From Piscirickettsiaceae bacterium CG07_land_8_20_14_0_80_44_28 (GTDB taxonomy: Bacteria > Pseudomonadota > Gammaproteobacteria > Thiomicrospirales > Thiomicrospiraceae), in NCBI GenBank assembly GCA_002779995.1, contig PEWX01000033.1, positions 1 through 34,360 of the forward strand: DNA of 34,360 nucleotides, written 5' to 3'. Below are positions 9,110 to 17,820 of this stretch, piece after piece. Below the pieces are notes generated by a model. The model was given only the letters and a program-made list of their open reading frames with translations. It was not told where the DNA came from and ran no database searches. Position 1 is the first letter of the stretch. The number at the start of each line of letters is the position of its first letter. A program made the translations under genes and the position numbers.

Positions 9110-10262
9110 TTAATTGATCCAAATTGACAGTTTGTAGAGTTCGTTTTGTACGGTCTTTTACTTTTCCGGCCAGCTGCCCGCAAGCAGCATCAATATCATC
9201 ACCCCGAGTTTTACGCACCGTACAATTAATGCCGCCAGCCATTAACACATCTTGAAAACGATGCACCGCATTATTTGAAGAGCGTTGATAAGGCGCATTA
9301 GGAAAAGGGTTGAAGGGTATCAAGTTGACTTTGCAGGCCAAATCGCCTAGCAATGCAACCAATTGATGTGCATGTTCCACACGGTCGTTTACTTGATCCA
9401 GCATCACATATTCCACTGTCACATGCTTTTTACTGTGACCCCCTTCCACATAACGATGCAAAGCCGGCATTAACACTTCCAACGGATATTTTTGGTTAAT
9501 CGGCACCAATCGATTCCGCAATTCATTGTTGGGTGCATGCAACGAAATCGCCAAACTGACATCCAAAGCGGCTTTAATCTTATCAATGGCAGGAACCACA
9601 CCGGCGGTGCTAATGGTAACACGGCGTTTGGATAAACCATAGCCATGATCATCCATTAAAATTCTAGCAGCGGGGAAAGTGTGAGTCACATTCAATAATG
9701 GCTCACCCATGCCCATAAAAACGACATTGGAAATGACTCTGTCTTCTTTGGGCTGACAACCCAGCGCTTTGTTGGCGACCCACATTTGCGCAACGATTTC
9801 CCAATTTTCTAGGTTACGATTAAACCCTTGCTGACCCGTTGAACAGAAACTGCACTCTAAGGCACAGCCCACTTGCGACGAAATACACAAGGTTCCCCGA
9901 CTTTTTTCAGGGATAAATACGGCTTCAACACAATTATGATGATCGACTTCCAGCAACCATTTAATGGTGCCATCATTTGAGCGCTGCTCAGAAACAATCT
10001 TAGGCGTGCGAATCACCGCCGAATCCATTAACTTTTGCCGTAACGCTTTGCTCAGATTAGTCATGTCATTAAAATCTGACACCCCAAACTGATGAATCCA
10101 CTTCATGACTTGCCCGGCACGGAAAGGCTTCTCACCCATCTTGGCAAAAAAATCAACCAACCCCGCATAATCCATCCCCAACAAATCGATTTTTGCAGGA
10201 AATATAACTTCCTCAGAAGAAAATGGACGATTGGTGGTCACGGTATTCACACTGGTGCTCAT
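9102..10262 (-). CDS. rlmN: Dual-specificity 23S rRNA / tRNA adenine-C2 methyltransferase RlmN
   Basis: A radical-SAM enzyme that methylates C2 of A2503 in 23S rRNA and A37 in some tRNAs. The radical-SAM cluster motif CxxxCxxC is at residues 133, 137 and 140 (CALECSFC). [12 protein letters not shown] is the SAM-binding GGE-like region, [11 protein letters not shown] is typical of the family, and the C-terminal AACGQLAGK contains the cysteine that carries the methyl group. Length is 386 residues, slightly longer than E. coli at the N-terminus. The ATG lies seven bases after the ndk stop and lacks a strong ribosome binding site, so it may depend on coupling to ndk. Confidence 0.97.
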   Translation of the reverse strand: MSTSVNTVTTNRPFSSEEVIFPAKIDLLGMDYAGLVDFFAKMGEKPFRAGQVMKWIHQFGVSDFNDMTNLSKALRQKLMDSAVIRTPKIVSEQRSNDGTIKWLLEVDHHNCVEAVFIPEKSRGTLCISSQVGCALECSFCSTGQQGFNRNLENWEIVAQMWVANKALGCQPKEDRVISNVVFMGMGEPLLNVTHTFPAARILMDDHGYGLSKRRVTISTAGVVPAIDKIKAALDVSLAISLHAPNNELRNRLVPINQKYPLEVLMPALHRYVEGGHSKKHVTVEYVMLDQVNDRVEHAHQLVALLGDLACKVNLIPFNPFPNAPYQRSSNNAVHRFQDVLMAGGINCTVRKTRGDDIDAACGQLAGKVKDRTKRTLQTVNLDQLNG

Positions 10263-10269
10263 AACTGGA

Positions 10270-10698
10270 TTAGTTTGCCTCAGAGGTCAATTCAATTTCG
10301 CTAAAGAAGTAGCGAATTTCACGAGCCGCACTTTCTACCGAATCTGACCCATGGATGGAATTTTGTTGAATGGAGAGTGCAAAGTCTCTACGAATGGTGC
10401 CTTCTTCCGCTTTTTCGGGGTCGGTCACGCCCATCACTTCACGATTTTTGGCAATTGCATATTCACCTTCCAGAACTTGAACCACAATCGGTCCGGCTGT
10501 CATATTTTTAAGTAAGGTTTCATAAAAGGGCTTGCCAATATGTTCTGAATAAAAACCGGCGACTTGCTGCTCTGTTAAATGAATCATTTTTGCAGCAATA
10601 ATTTTCAAGCCGTTTTTTTCAAGGCGAGCCATAATCTCGCCGATTAAATTGCGCTGGGTTGCGTCGGGTTTAATAATTGAAAATGTTCTTTGCAGCAT
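10270..10698 (-). CDS. ndk: Nucleoside diphosphate kinase
   Basis: Transfers the gamma-phosphate of ATP to other nucleoside diphosphates through a phospho-histidine. At 142 residues it shows the N-terminal strand [13 protein letters not shown] with Lys10, the nucleotide-binding [13 protein letters not shown], and the active-site signature NSIHGSDS with the catalytic His at residue 116. It is the first gene of the ndk-rlmN-rodZ-hisS-yfgM-bamB-der operon, so the operon promoter should lie in the AT-rich 10699-10834 stretch. Confidence 0.98.
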   Translation of the reverse strand: MLQRTFSIIKPDATQRNLIGEIMARLEKNGLKIIAAKMIHLTEQQVAGFYSEHIGKPFYETLLKNMTAGPIVVQVLEGEYAIAKNREVMGVTDPEKAEEGTIRRDFALSIQQNSIHGSDSVESAAREIRYFFSEIELTSEAN

Positions 10699-10834
10699 GC
10701 CATCAACCTTCGTTAAGCAGAGTTAACTTTTCGTTAAATAATAATTTTGTTATTTTAACAACCTCGCCCCATCTTTGCATAAATAAACACCAAAAGATTT
10801 TAAGGCTAACACCACTTCTTTCTTAAAAAGCAAA
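10699..10834 (-). promoter_or_regulatory. AT-rich ndk upstream region with phased GTTAA boxes
   Basis: The region holds an inverted repeat TTGTTA-N3-TAACAA at 10747-10761. It also holds three GTTAA boxes at 10712, 10722 and 10733, spaced about one helical turn. No clean -35/-10 pair was found, but the ndk operon promoter must lie here or upstream of the iscA terminator. Confidence 0.3.
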
Positions 10835-10857
10835 AAACCCTGGCCAGGCCAGGGTTT
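10835..10857 (-). terminator. Intrinsic terminator after iscA
   Basis: An 11-base-arm inverted repeat (AAACCCTGGCC, one base, GGCCAGGGTTT) lies 28 bases after the iscA stop. On the minus strand it runs into TTTTTTG. The stem contains a CCTGGCCAGG-type word related to the CCAGGCCTGG family, with the halves in the other order. Confidence 0.85.
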
Positions 10858-10885
10858 ATTTATGCGCTAAACACTGAATTCAAAC

Positions 10886-11212
10886 TTAAACCGAGAAAGA
10901 CTCGCCACAACCACAACTGTCTTTAACATGAGGGTTATTAAAAACAAATCCTTCACTCAATAAGCTCTCTTTAACATAGTCGAGCTCCATCCCATCAATG
11001 AGTGGCAGGCTCTTTTCAGGCACAATCACCTTAACACCATGGCTTTCAAAAACCTGATCCTGATCAGTAATTTCATCAGCATAACCCACTTCATAAGAAA
11101 ACCCTGCACAACCACTGGTCTTGGTGCTGACCTTTAAACCAATACCTTGGCCGCGCTTGGCGATCATGGTATCAACCCTATCTGCTGCTGCTTGCGTTAA
11201 TGTCACTGCCAT
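10886..11212 (-). CDS. iscA: Iron-sulfur cluster assembly protein IscA
   Basis: An A-type Fe-S carrier or scaffold of 108 residues, close to E. coli IscA throughout. The three ligand cysteines are at 35 (TSGCAGF), 100 and 102 (CGCGESF). It follows iscR by 23 bases and is followed by a strong terminator. The usual iscS and iscU between iscR and iscA are absent, so the desulfurase and main scaffold must be encoded elsewhere. The near full-length match to IscA (the FVKE/YVKESL and VKDxCGCGESF regions) argues against ErpA or SufA. Confidence 0.92.
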   Translation of the reverse strand: MAVTLTQAAADRVDTMIAKRGQGIGLKVSTKTSGCAGFSYEVGYADEITDQDQVFESHGVKVIVPEKSLPLIDGMELDYVKESLLSEGFVFNNPHVKDSCGCGESFSV

Positions 11213-11235
11213 CTTATCACCTTCTTTTACTTCAA

Positions 11236-11673
11236 TTACTTCGCCAAACCTAAGGTTACTGGTCGCTGCATATGATGTTGATCAATGACTTGTTGAAGCG
11301 AAACACTGACGAGAAACTGCTGAATCATATTACTTAAATCTGACCATAACTCATGAGATAAACATTGAGAACCACCTTGACAGTTGGCTTTACCATAACA
11401 CCGTCTTGGCTCTAAATCTTCGTTAACCGCGACAATAATATCACCAACTGAAATGTCTTGTGCCGACCGACTTAAACGATAACCGCCGCCGGGACCTCTA
11501 GCACTGAGAACCAATCCTGATTTTTTCAGCTTTGCAAAAATTTGCTCTAAATAGGATAGCGATATCGCCTGTCTTTCTGAAATCATTGCCAGTGTAATCG
11601 GGCCTTTGGCTTGATTCAGCGCTATGTCCAACATAGCGGTTACGGCATACCGGCCTTTTGATGTAAGTTTCAT
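11236..11673 (-). CDS. iscR: Fe-S cluster-sensing transcriptional regulator IscR
   Basis: An Rrf2-family repressor that senses Fe-S supply by binding a [2Fe-2S] cluster. The N-terminal winged helix starts MKLTSKGRYAVTAMLDIAL, as in E. coli. Cluster ligands are Cys92, Cys98 and Cys104 with His107, all present in CYGKANCQGGSQCLSHELW. I place the start at 11673 because GGGG sits just upstream and because it matches the family; a frame starting at 11688 adds five residues. The promoter carries a type 1 IscR site, so the gene is probably autorepressed. The upstream gene is cysE, which supplies the cysteine pathway. Confidence 0.95.
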   Translation of the reverse strand: MKLTSKGRYAVTAMLDIALNQAKGPITLAMISERQAISLSYLEQIFAKLKKSGLVLSARGPGGGYRLSRSAQDISVGDIIVAVNEDLEPRRCYGKANCQGGSQCLSHELWSDLSNMIQQFLVSVSLQQVIDQHHMQRPVTLGLAK

Positions 11674-11753
11674 AATGCCCCTTTTCACAGTGAGAAAGCA
11701 ATGACTTTGCTATTAGAGAAACTGCTTGAGCTTCCCTTTATTGAATAGCCACT

Positions 11754-11787
11754 ATCTTACAATAACCTAGTATTTTACTCAAGATTT
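11754..11787 (-). promoter_or_regulatory. iscR promoter overlapped by an IscR type 1 operator
   Basis: On the minus strand TTGAGT (11777-11782) and TAAGAT (11754-11759) form a -35/-10 pair with a 17-base spacer. The block CTTGAGTAAAATACTAGGTT within 11762-11787 matches, from memory, the type 1 IscR consensus (TTGACT, AT-rich centre, AGTCRGGTAT). It covers the -35 and spacer. The -35 also contains the stop codon of cysE. Confidence 0.7.
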
Positions 11788-12582
11788 ATCCCCATCCTTC
11801 TCCAGTTTAATATGCGCTTGCTGAAGCGGGTCATCCGGCTCCAATACGGCATCTTCAAGACTGGGTAAATCAACATGAGTATCTTCCCCGCCCAGCCGCT
11901 TGACTTGCCTATTGAGTTTTTCCAACTGCTCATCTTGACTTTGAATATGATCCAATAAACTGTAAATTGCCTTTTCCACCGGGTCTTCAACATCTTGACC
12001 CACACCATAAGCATCAAATCCAATTTTTTGTGCCATTTTTTGACGACGCTTTTCTTTCTCCGACAAATTGGTTTCGACAATCCGCCCAGGAATCCCGACA
12101 ACCGTTCGCCCAGTCGGGACGGATTTAATCACCACCGCATTTGAGCCGATTCGAGCATCATCACCGACTTCTATCGGCCCCAATACTTTTGCACCCGCGC
12201 CAACAACCACTCGATTTCCCAACGTAGGATGGCGTTTCCCTTCATTCCAGCTGGTGCCGCCCAAAGTCACACCATGGTACAAGGTGCAATCATCACCGAT
12301 TTCAGCCGTTTCACCAATCACCACCCCCATACCATGATCAATAAATAAACGATGACCAATCGTTGCCGCAGGATGAATTTCAATGCCTGTAAACCAGCGC
12401 GCCAAGCCTGAAATAAACCGCGATGGCCACTTCAAGCCTTTTCCCCATAACCAATGAGACAGTCGATACCACAAAATGGCATGCAACCCAGGATAGGTCG
12501 TGAGCACTTCAAAGCTATTTCTGGCAGCAGGATCCCGATCAAACACCGATCGGATATCTTCTCTAATTCGTTTCAGCATCAT
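11779..12582 (-). CDS. cysE: Serine O-acetyltransferase
   Basis: Acetylates serine with acetyl-CoA to give O-acetylserine, the precursor of cysteine. The left-handed beta-helix of hexapeptide repeats is clear ([57 protein letters not shown]). A charged, likely coiled-coil C-terminal extension of about 80 residues follows. It overlaps the end of trmJ by 20 bases and lies directly upstream of iscR. The pairing of a cysE copy with an isc locus is known from other proteobacteria and suggests cysteine supply for sulfur transfer. No inhibitor-site assignment can be made from sequence alone. Confidence 0.95.
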   Translation of the reverse strand: MMLKRIREDIRSVFDRDPAARNSFEVLTTYPGLHAILWYRLSHWLWGKGLKWPSRFISGLARWFTGIEIHPAATIGHRLFIDHGMGVVIGETAEIGDDCTLYHGVTLGGTSWNEGKRHPTLGNRVVVGAGAKVLGPIEVGDDARIGSNAVVIKSVPTGRTVVGIPGRIVETNLSEKEKRRQKMAQKIGFDAYGVGQDVEDPVEKAIYSLLDHIQSQDEQLEKLNRQVKRLGGEDTHVDLPSLEDAVLEPDDPLQQAHIKLEKDGDKS

Positions 12583-13363
12583 TTTCCTTTTTGAGCCTTC
12601 GTAATTGCTCAGCTTGTCTTTGCGCAGCCGTCAACACGCCTCGTAGAATATCGACTTCTTTTATATCCAGTTGACTGCGATTAAATAATCGGCGCATACG
12701 TCGCATAAAGCGCGCATTTTTAGCCGGATCTAAAAACTCAATATCTTGCAACGCTTGATACAAATGTTCATAAAAACCTTCCATTCGTTCGCCACTTGCC
12801 AATTGATGACGATAGCCTTCCGCCTGGTGAACGCTTTTAATTTCAGTCGCCATCAATAACTCATACACAAAGACCTGAACGGCGGCGGCGATATTGAGTG
12901 AACAGTAAGTTGGATTGGTGGGAATGTGCGCCAAATAATGACATTTATCCATTGCAGCATTGCTTAAGCCGGAATCCTCGCGACCAAACAAAATGGCAAC
13001 GGGAGCGCTTGTGTCACGGGCACTCAAGGTTTCCATTGCCAAATTTGCGGTTTGTCGCACATCCAATTGCGGCCAAGAAACTTTACGCATTCTGGCACTG
13101 GCACCAATCACCAATTGACAATCGGCAACCGCTGCCTCCAGTGAATCAACCTTAAGTGCTGAATCCAAAACATCCGCCGCCCCCGAAGCCCGCGCTGAAG
13201 CCACCTGGGATGGAAATTCTTTTGGATTGATCAACACCAATTGACTCAGACCCATATTTTTCATGGCACGCGCCACCGCACCAATATTGCCCGGGTGAGA
13301 GGTTTCAATCAGCACAATTTTAATCTTTGCCAAATTTGGGTGGCTTCTGTAATCTTCTATCAT
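12563..13363 (-). CDS. trmJ: tRNA Cm32/Um32 methyltransferase TrmJ
   Basis: A SpoU/TrmH-type (SPOUT) 2'-O-methyltransferase acting on position 32 of tRNA. Family blocks are visible: [23 protein letters not shown] at the N-terminus, [12 protein letters not shown] and [19 protein letters not shown], which form the knotted SAM site. The 266 residues include a C-terminal extension of about 80 residues, as in E. coli TrmJ. It heads the trmJ-cysE-iscR-iscA cluster and is divergent from suhB, which matches the gammaproteobacterial gene order. Confidence 0.96.
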   Translation of the reverse strand: MIEDYRSHPNLAKIKIVLIETSHPGNIGAVARAMKNMGLSQLVLINPKEFPSQVASARASGAADVLDSALKVDSLEAAVADCQLVIGASARMRKVSWPQLDVRQTANLAMETLSARDTSAPVAILFGREDSGLSNAAMDKCHYLAHIPTNPTYCSLNIAAAVQVFVYELLMATEIKSVHQAEGYRHQLASGERMEGFYEHLYQALQDIEFLDPAKNARFMRRMRRLFNRSQLDIKEVDILRGVLTAAQRQAEQLRRLKKENDAETN

Positions 13364-13374
13364 CTATTTTCCGC

Positions 13375-13446
13375 TATAATTCTATTATTATTCTAAAAGC
13401 CCCATCACCCAAGCCAACTCGGCTAATGTTGGGGAATATTTTAACA
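13375..13446 (+). promoter_or_regulatory. suhB leader: -10 box, hairpin and boxA-like sequence
   Basis: TATAAT at 13375-13380 is a good -10 box, although the -35 is poor. A hairpin follows, with outer arms CCCCA/TGGGG and an inner AGCC/GGCT. TATTTTAACA (13437-13446), just upstream of the suhB ribosome binding site, resembles the boxA antitermination element (CTCTTTAACA). E. coli suhB is reported to be autoregulated through a boxA in its leader. Confidence 0.35.
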
Positions 13447-13461
13447 ACTGGAAACAACCTT

Positions 13462-14259
13462 ATGCATCCTATTTTGAATATAGCCACCCTAGCAGCCAAA
13501 CAAGCCGGAGAATTTATTGCTGATCAAGTCAGCCAAATTGACCAACTCAATATCCAAGAAAAAGGCCGTCATGATTATGTCAGCGAAGTTGACAAGCGTG
13601 CTGAAAAAATGATTATCGATACCATCCGCAAATACTACCCTGACCATAGTATTCAAGCGGAAGAAAGTGGCCACCATAAAACCGATTCCGATTTTGAATG
13701 GATTATCGACCCCTTAGACGGCACCACCAATTTCTTACACCAATTTCCGGTTTTTTCCGTTTCCATCGCCATCACCGAGAAGGGACGCCTCAGTCATGGC
13801 GTGATTTACGATCCCTTAAGAGATGAATGTTTTTCAGCCTCTCGCGGAGATGGCGCACGCATGAACAATTACCGCATTCGCGTCAGTGAACAAAAAACCC
13901 TACAAAATGCCTTGATGGCAACAGGGATTCCATTTCAACAATTTGATTATGTTGATGCCTATTTAGCCAGCTTAAAACAATTCATGCTCAATACGGCGGG
14001 CATTCGCCGCGCGGGTTCTGCTGCATTGGATTTGGCCTATGTGGCCTGTGGACGGGTTGATGGTTACTGGGAACTCAACCTAAAGCCTTGGGATATTGCT
14101 GCGGGAGCGCTCATCGTACAAGAAGCAGGGGGTCTGGTCACGGATTTTAAAGGCGGCAATGATTTTTTGAAATCGGGTAATATCATTGCGGGAAACAGTA
14201 AAATGCTTAAAGCGATGGCCAAAATCATTGGCCAAACCATTCCCGAACAATACCGCTAA
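13462..14259 (+). CDS. suhB: Inositol-1-monophosphatase / Nus antitermination factor SuhB
   Basis: A Mg-dependent phosphatase of the inositol monophosphatase family. In E. coli it also joins the Nus complex during rRNA transcription. Metal-binding residues are seen at AEESG (66-70), DPLDGTTNF (83-91) and PWDIAAG near the C-terminus. The protein has 265 residues. The start at 13462 (MHPILNIATLAAKQAG) matches E. coli SuhB and is preceded by GGAAA. The longer open frame from 13327 would run into the trmJ promoter region. It converges on rimI across a palindromic terminator. Confidence 0.96.
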   Translation: MHPILNIATLAAKQAGEFIADQVSQIDQLNIQEKGRHDYVSEVDKRAEKMIIDTIRKYYPDHSIQAEESGHHKTDSDFEWIIDPLDGTTNFLHQFPVFSVSIAITEKGRLSHGVIYDPLRDECFSASRGDGARMNNYRIRVSEQKTLQNALMATGIPFQQFDYVDAYLASLKQFMLNTAGIRRAGSAALDLAYVACGRVDGYWELNLKPWDIAAGALIVQEAGGLVTDFKGGNDFLKSGNIIAGNSKMLKAMAKIIGQTIPEQYR

Positions 14260-14266
14260 CAAAAAC

Positions 14267-14285
14267 AGCCAGGCCTGGCTATTTT
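14267..14285 (+). terminator. Terminator between suhB and rimI with CCAGGCCTGG core
   Basis: A perfect 14-base palindrome AGCCAGGCCTGGCT (14267-14280) lies 7 bases after the suhB stop, flanked by AAAAAC on the left and ATTTTTG on the right. It can act on both strands for the convergent genes. The rimI stop codon overlaps its edge. Confidence 0.75.
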
Positions 14286-14779
14286 TGCGGGGTTTGCAGT
14301 GCGCAGGACATCAATAACGCATCCTCGCGCACTTTGACCAAATCCCCATCTTGATAATCCCAAGCGGAATAGTAATCTGGCCGAATGCCATTTTTTATAA
14401 ATCCAAGGGATTCATACAAGCCGATGGCAACATTGGAAACTCGCACTTCTAGCAACATGATCTGATAACTTGCCGCCCGAAAATGATTTTGCAAGGCCTG
14501 CAACGCGCAACGCGCAACACCTTGGCGTTGCCATTTGGGCGCCACGCAAAAGTTCAATAACTGCACTTCATCCAGCACCGTTAAAAAACAGGCGTATCCC
14601 AATGTGTTTTGTTGTGCATCACAAAAAATATAGGCCAAACCATCATCCAAGGCCTGCTCAAACCCACGACGAGACCAGGGAAAATCGTAACACTGTTGTT
14701 CAACCGTCAACACCCAATCCAAATCCAACTCGGTCATGGGTCGAAAAAAATCAAAACCACTCACCCATTCACCGTCCAT
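14279..14779 (-). CDS. rimI: Ribosomal protein S18 alanine N-acetyltransferase RimI
   Basis: A GNAT-fold acetyltransferase that acetylates the N-terminus of ribosomal protein S18. The acetyl-CoA loop is VAPKWQRQGVARCAL, followed by LLEVRVSNVAIGLYESLGF and a C-terminal IRPDYYSAWDYQDGDLVKVREDALLM, all typical of RimI. The 166 residues include a slightly longer N-terminus than E. coli. It lies 15 bases after the holD-like gene, reproducing the enterobacterial holD-rimI pair. Confidence 0.9.
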   Translation of the reverse strand: MDGEWVSGFDFFRPMTELDLDWVLTVEQQCYDFPWSRRGFEQALDDGLAYIFCDAQQNTLGYACFLTVLDEVQLLNFCVAPKWQRQGVARCALQALQNHFRAASYQIMLLEVRVSNVAIGLYESLGFIKNGIRPDYYSAWDYQDGDLVKVREDALLMSCALQTPQK

Positions 14780-14794
14780 CTCATGCGATTTGTC

Positions 14795-15373
14795 CTAGCC
14801 GGTTGCCTGGCACAAAATCTGATAAAGTGACCGTTTGGCTTCGGCACTGGCTAAAAGCTGATCAAACCGAGGCAAATCAATCAGTTCTGCTCCGGCTTGC
14901 AAGTCTTTTATAATCGCAGCATCTCGTTCAAAGACAAAAACCCGCTCAACGCCCAATTCAATAATCTTATCCAATGTATCCATCATCGTTTCTTCGCTTT
15001 GACAAAGCGTTGAATCAACGAAATGCAGTTGATCGGGTGCGCGTCCAAAGGCTTTTAAGATATTTAAGGTCAGTTGCCATTCAGGACGGTTTGAATTTTG
15101 CCAAATATCCGCCAATCCGGCGCCTACCCAAACCCAAGGGATTGGCTTCAAACCCACATCGTCGGAAATCACGGCTGAAGTTTCATGAGTCATAGGCGTT
15201 GCATTTTCTAAACCAGAATGACTGGCACTGGGCTGGGTGTTAGCCGATTCTGAATCGATATGGGATTCCAATGGCTGAGAAGCACGAGATCGCGGTGAAA
15301 AATAACCAGGCCTGGCTTGCCAGGCTGTTAGTCCCAACTCGGAAAAAAATGTCTGACTGAATCTCATCAACAT
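14795..15373 (-). CDS. holD: Probable DNA polymerase III psi subunit (HolD-like)
   Basis: A 192-residue protein with weak but ordered similarity to E. coli HolD. An N-terminal FFSELGLTAWQARPG resembles its LGITQWSLRRPG, which contacts the chi subunit. RPEWQLTLNILKAFGRAPDQL resembles its middle region, and LLASAEAKRSLYQILCQ resembles its C-terminal helix. Psi bridges the clamp loader to chi and SSB. A Ser/Glu-rich low-complexity stretch (about 28-70) lengthens it beyond the 137-residue E. coli protein. The position directly before rimI is the strongest support. It begins three bases after the leuA stop. A CCAGGCCTGG word at 15306-15315 encodes part of the ARPGY segment. Confidence 0.65.
   Translation of the reverse strand: MLMRFSQTFFSELGLTAWQARPGYFSPRSRASQPLESHIDSESANTQPSASHSGLENATPMTHETSAVISDDVGLKPIPWVWVGAGLADIWQNSNRPEWQLTLNILKAFGRAPDQLHFVDSTLCQSEETMMDTLDKIIELGVERVFVFERDAAIIKDLQAGAELIDLPRFDQLLASAEAKRSLYQILCQATG
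15306..15315. repeat. CCAGGCCTGG word inside the holD-like gene
   Basis: A coding copy read on the minus strand as CC-AGG-CCT-GG (Arg-Pro in ARPGY), the third possible phase. AAAAATAA flanks it on the plus strand. Confidence 0.9.
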
Positions 15374-15376
15374 AAA

Positions 15377-16924
15377 TTAAACGGCTACGGCCTGTGGATG
15401 CGCTTTACGACCTGGATCCAGTAATTTATTCAGCGCATTAATATAGGCTTTTGCCGAAGCCGTCACGATATCGGTATCCGCACCTTGGCCATTGACGATA
15501 CGCCCGGCTTTTTCCATGCGAACGGTCGTTTCGCCTAATGAATCTGTGCCATTGGTGACATTACTGACTGAATAAAGTTCCAAAGTGGCGCCTGAGTTGA
15601 CCAACTGCTCAATGGCCTTAAAGGTAGCATCCACCACGCCACCGCCGGATGCAGAAGCGGTTTTTTCTTCTCCCAGTATCCACAAAGTCACCTCGGCGCT
15701 CGGGGCATCGCCCATTTCGGTATTGGCTTTTAAGGCAATGAGTCGGAAGGTTTCATTTTCCACACGACGGGTATTATTGTCGGTGATCAAGGCTTGTAAA
15801 TCTTCGTCGTATATTTCATGCTTACGATCAGCCAAATCTTTAAAGCTGACAAATGCATCACTGAGTTCCTGTTCGGTTTCAAATTCAATCCCCAATTCTT
15901 TTAAACGGGCACGGAAAGCACTGCGGCCAGAATGTTTACCAAGTACCATTTTGTTGGTACTCCAACCCACATCTTCTGCGCGCATAATTTCATAAGTTTC
16001 ACGGTGCTTGAGCACGCCATCTTGATGAATACCGGATTCATGCGAGAACGCATTAGTGCCGACGATGGCTTTATTGGGTTGCACGGCAAAGCCGGTAATA
16101 CCCGACACCAAGCGCGACGCCGCTAAGATTTCGGGGGTGTGAATTCGCGTATCAACGGTAAAGATGTCCTGACGGGTACGCACCGCCATCACCACTTCTT
16201 CCAGCGCGGTATTACCGGCACGTTCACCCAAGCCATTAATGGTGCATTCGACCTGTCTTGCCCCTGCACTGACTGCCGCCAAGGAATTGGCCACAGCCAA
16301 TCCTAAGTCGTTGTGACAGTGCGCTGAGAAAATCGCCTTATCGGCATTAGGAATAGAATTGAGTAGTTGGTGAAACAAGGCGCCAAACTGTTCCGGAATA
16401 TTATAGCCAACCGTATCCGGAATATTAATGGTGGTGGCGCCGGCATCAATCGCTGCTTCAATGACTCGGCACAAAAAATCAATGTCAGAACGCCCGGCAT
16501 CTTCCGGTGAAAACTCAACATTATCGGTAAAGTCTCTGGCACGCTTGACCGCCCAAACCGCTTTCTCCACAACCTCGTCAGGAGACATTTTCAGTTTCTT
16601 CTCCATGTGAATTGGCGACGTCGCAATAAAGGTATGAATGCGCCCGGATTCGGCTGGTTTAATCGCTTCACCGGCTCGAACAATGTCATTTTCAACCGCT
16701 CTGGCCAAACCACAAACCGTGACATCTTTTACCGCGCCGGCCACGGCATGAACCGATTCAAAATCGCCTTGACTGGCCGCAGGAAAACCTGCTTCAATCA
16801 CATTCACTCTTAGTTTTTCTAATTGTTTGGCGATACGAACCTTTTCTTCCTTAGTCATGGATGCGCCGGGGCTCTGTTCTCCATCACGCAAAGTGGTATC
16901 AAAAATAATCAATTCGTCTTTCAT
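15377..16924 (-). CDS. leuA: 2-isopropylmalate synthase
   Basis: Condenses acetyl-CoA with 2-oxoisovalerate in the first committed step of leucine synthesis. At 515 residues it shows the HMGL-like TIM barrel with [13 protein letters not shown] at the N-terminus, the metal-binding [16 protein letters not shown], and [17 protein letters not shown]. The C-terminal leucine-binding regulatory domain (about 395-510) contains the typical [12 protein letters not shown]. It sits 14 bases after pssA and runs into holD. No leader peptide was seen, and transcription probably starts upstream of pssA. Confidence 0.97.
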   Translation of the reverse strand: MKDELIIFDTTLRDGEQSPGASMTKEEKVRIAKQLEKLRVNVIEAGFPAASQGDFESVHAVAGAVKDVTVCGLARAVENDIVRAGEAIKPAESGRIHTFIATSPIHMEKKLKMSPDEVVEKAVWAVKRARDFTDNVEFSPEDAGRSDIDFLCRVIEAAIDAGATTINIPDTVGYNIPEQFGALFHQLLNSIPNADKAIFSAHCHNDLGLAVANSLAAVSAGARQVECTINGLGERAGNTALEEVVMAVRTRQDIFTVDTRIHTPEILAASRLVSGITGFAVQPNKAIVGTNAFSHESGIHQDGVLKHRETYEIMRAEDVGWSTNKMVLGKHSGRSAFRARLKELGIEFETEQELSDAFVSFKDLADRKHEIYDEDLQALITDNNTRRVENETFRLIALKANTEMGDAPSAEVTLWILGEEKTASASGGGVVDATFKAIEQLVNSGATLELYSVSNVTNGTDSLGETTVRMEKAGRIVNGQGADTDIVTASAKAYINALNKLLDPGRKAHPQAVAV

Positions 16925-16938
16925 AGTTATGCTGCTCT

Positions 16939-17781
16939 CTAGTCGGGCTTAGTTTGTTGAGGGGTTGAATCCGTTTTTTCCACAGGTTTATCAGCGTCCA
17001 CTTCTGGTTGATCATTCGCCGGGGAGGATGTCTTTTTCCCTTGACGACGCAATGTGCGCTTTTGCTGAACCATTCGCAAGGTTAACAAAGGGCCGGACAC
17101 AAAATACCCTAAAAACAACCCAAATAAAATCATCGCGGGTTTAATGGTAATGACCACAAATACCAGCACAATCACAAACAAAGTCACAAAAGGCACCTTG
17201 CCCTTTAAGTTCAATTCTTTAAAAGAGCTAAATCGAATATTGCTGACCATCATCAACCCGGAAAGCAACGTTAGAATTAGCACCACCACGGACTCGATGC
17301 CCGTTTCGATTTGGTTGGTTTCAATCATCCAGATAAATCCGGCTAATAACGCCGCCGCTGCCGGACTAGGCAACCCTTGAAAATAGCGTTTATCGGCAAT
17401 CCCCACTTGGGTGTTAAATCGCGCCAATCGTAATGCAGCGCCGACGGAGTAAATAAACGCAATCAACCAACCTAATTTACCAAAATCCTGTAATGCCCAT
17501 TGATAAACTAATAACGCGGGTGCCAACCCAAACGACACCATATCGGCCAAACTATCATATTCTGCGCCAAAGGCGCTAGAGGAATTGGTCATGCGGGCAA
17601 TACGCCCATCAAGACCATCAAAGACCATCGCCACAAACACGGCAATGGCACCCAGTTCATACTGACCATTCATCCCTGCAATCACCGCATAAAACCCGGC
17701 GAACAATGCCAGCGTGGTCATCAGATTAGGGAGGAGGTAAATGCCTTTTTCAAAGGGTTTCATAGTGCTCTTTTTTGTCAT
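16939..17781 (-). CDS. pssA: CDP-diacylglycerol-serine O-phosphatidyltransferase
   Basis: An inner-membrane enzyme making phosphatidylserine from CDP-diacylglycerol and serine. The CDP-alcohol phosphatidyltransferase motif DGxxAR...GxxxD...D is complete: [20 protein letters not shown] then [11 protein letters not shown]. About seven hydrophobic segments are visible. A charged C-terminal tail (about 230-280, [10 protein letters not shown] then an Asp/Glu/Lys-rich end) is probably cytoplasmic. A second ATG at 17763 ([13 protein letters not shown]) has AGAG close upstream and may be the real start. An element remnant lies about 40 bases upstream of this gene. Confidence 0.95.
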   Translation of the reverse strand: MTKKSTMKPFEKGIYLLPNLMTTLALFAGFYAVIAGMNGQYELGAIAVFVAMVFDGLDGRIARMTNSSSAFGAEYDSLADMVSFGLAPALLVYQWALQDFGKLGWLIAFIYSVGAALRLARFNTQVGIADKRYFQGLPSPAAAALLAGFIWMIETNQIETGIESVVVLILTLLSGLMMVSNIRFSSFKELNLKGKVPFVTLFVIVLVFVVITIKPAMILFGLFLGYFVSGPLLTLRMVQQKRTLRRQGKKTSSPANDQPEVDADKPVEKTDSTPQQTKPD

Positions 17782-17820
17782 TAATTGTTTTATCCACTTT
17801 ATTTTTTTGAGCCCTTTTCA

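Noticed and set aside
11775-12101. 108-codon minus-strand frame rich in Lys and Trp
   Set aside because: It is an out-of-phase reading of cysE.
14470-14913. 147-codon open frame on the plus strand
   Set aside because: Antisense to rimI and the holD-like gene, Pro/His/Arg-rich composition, no ribosome binding site of note.
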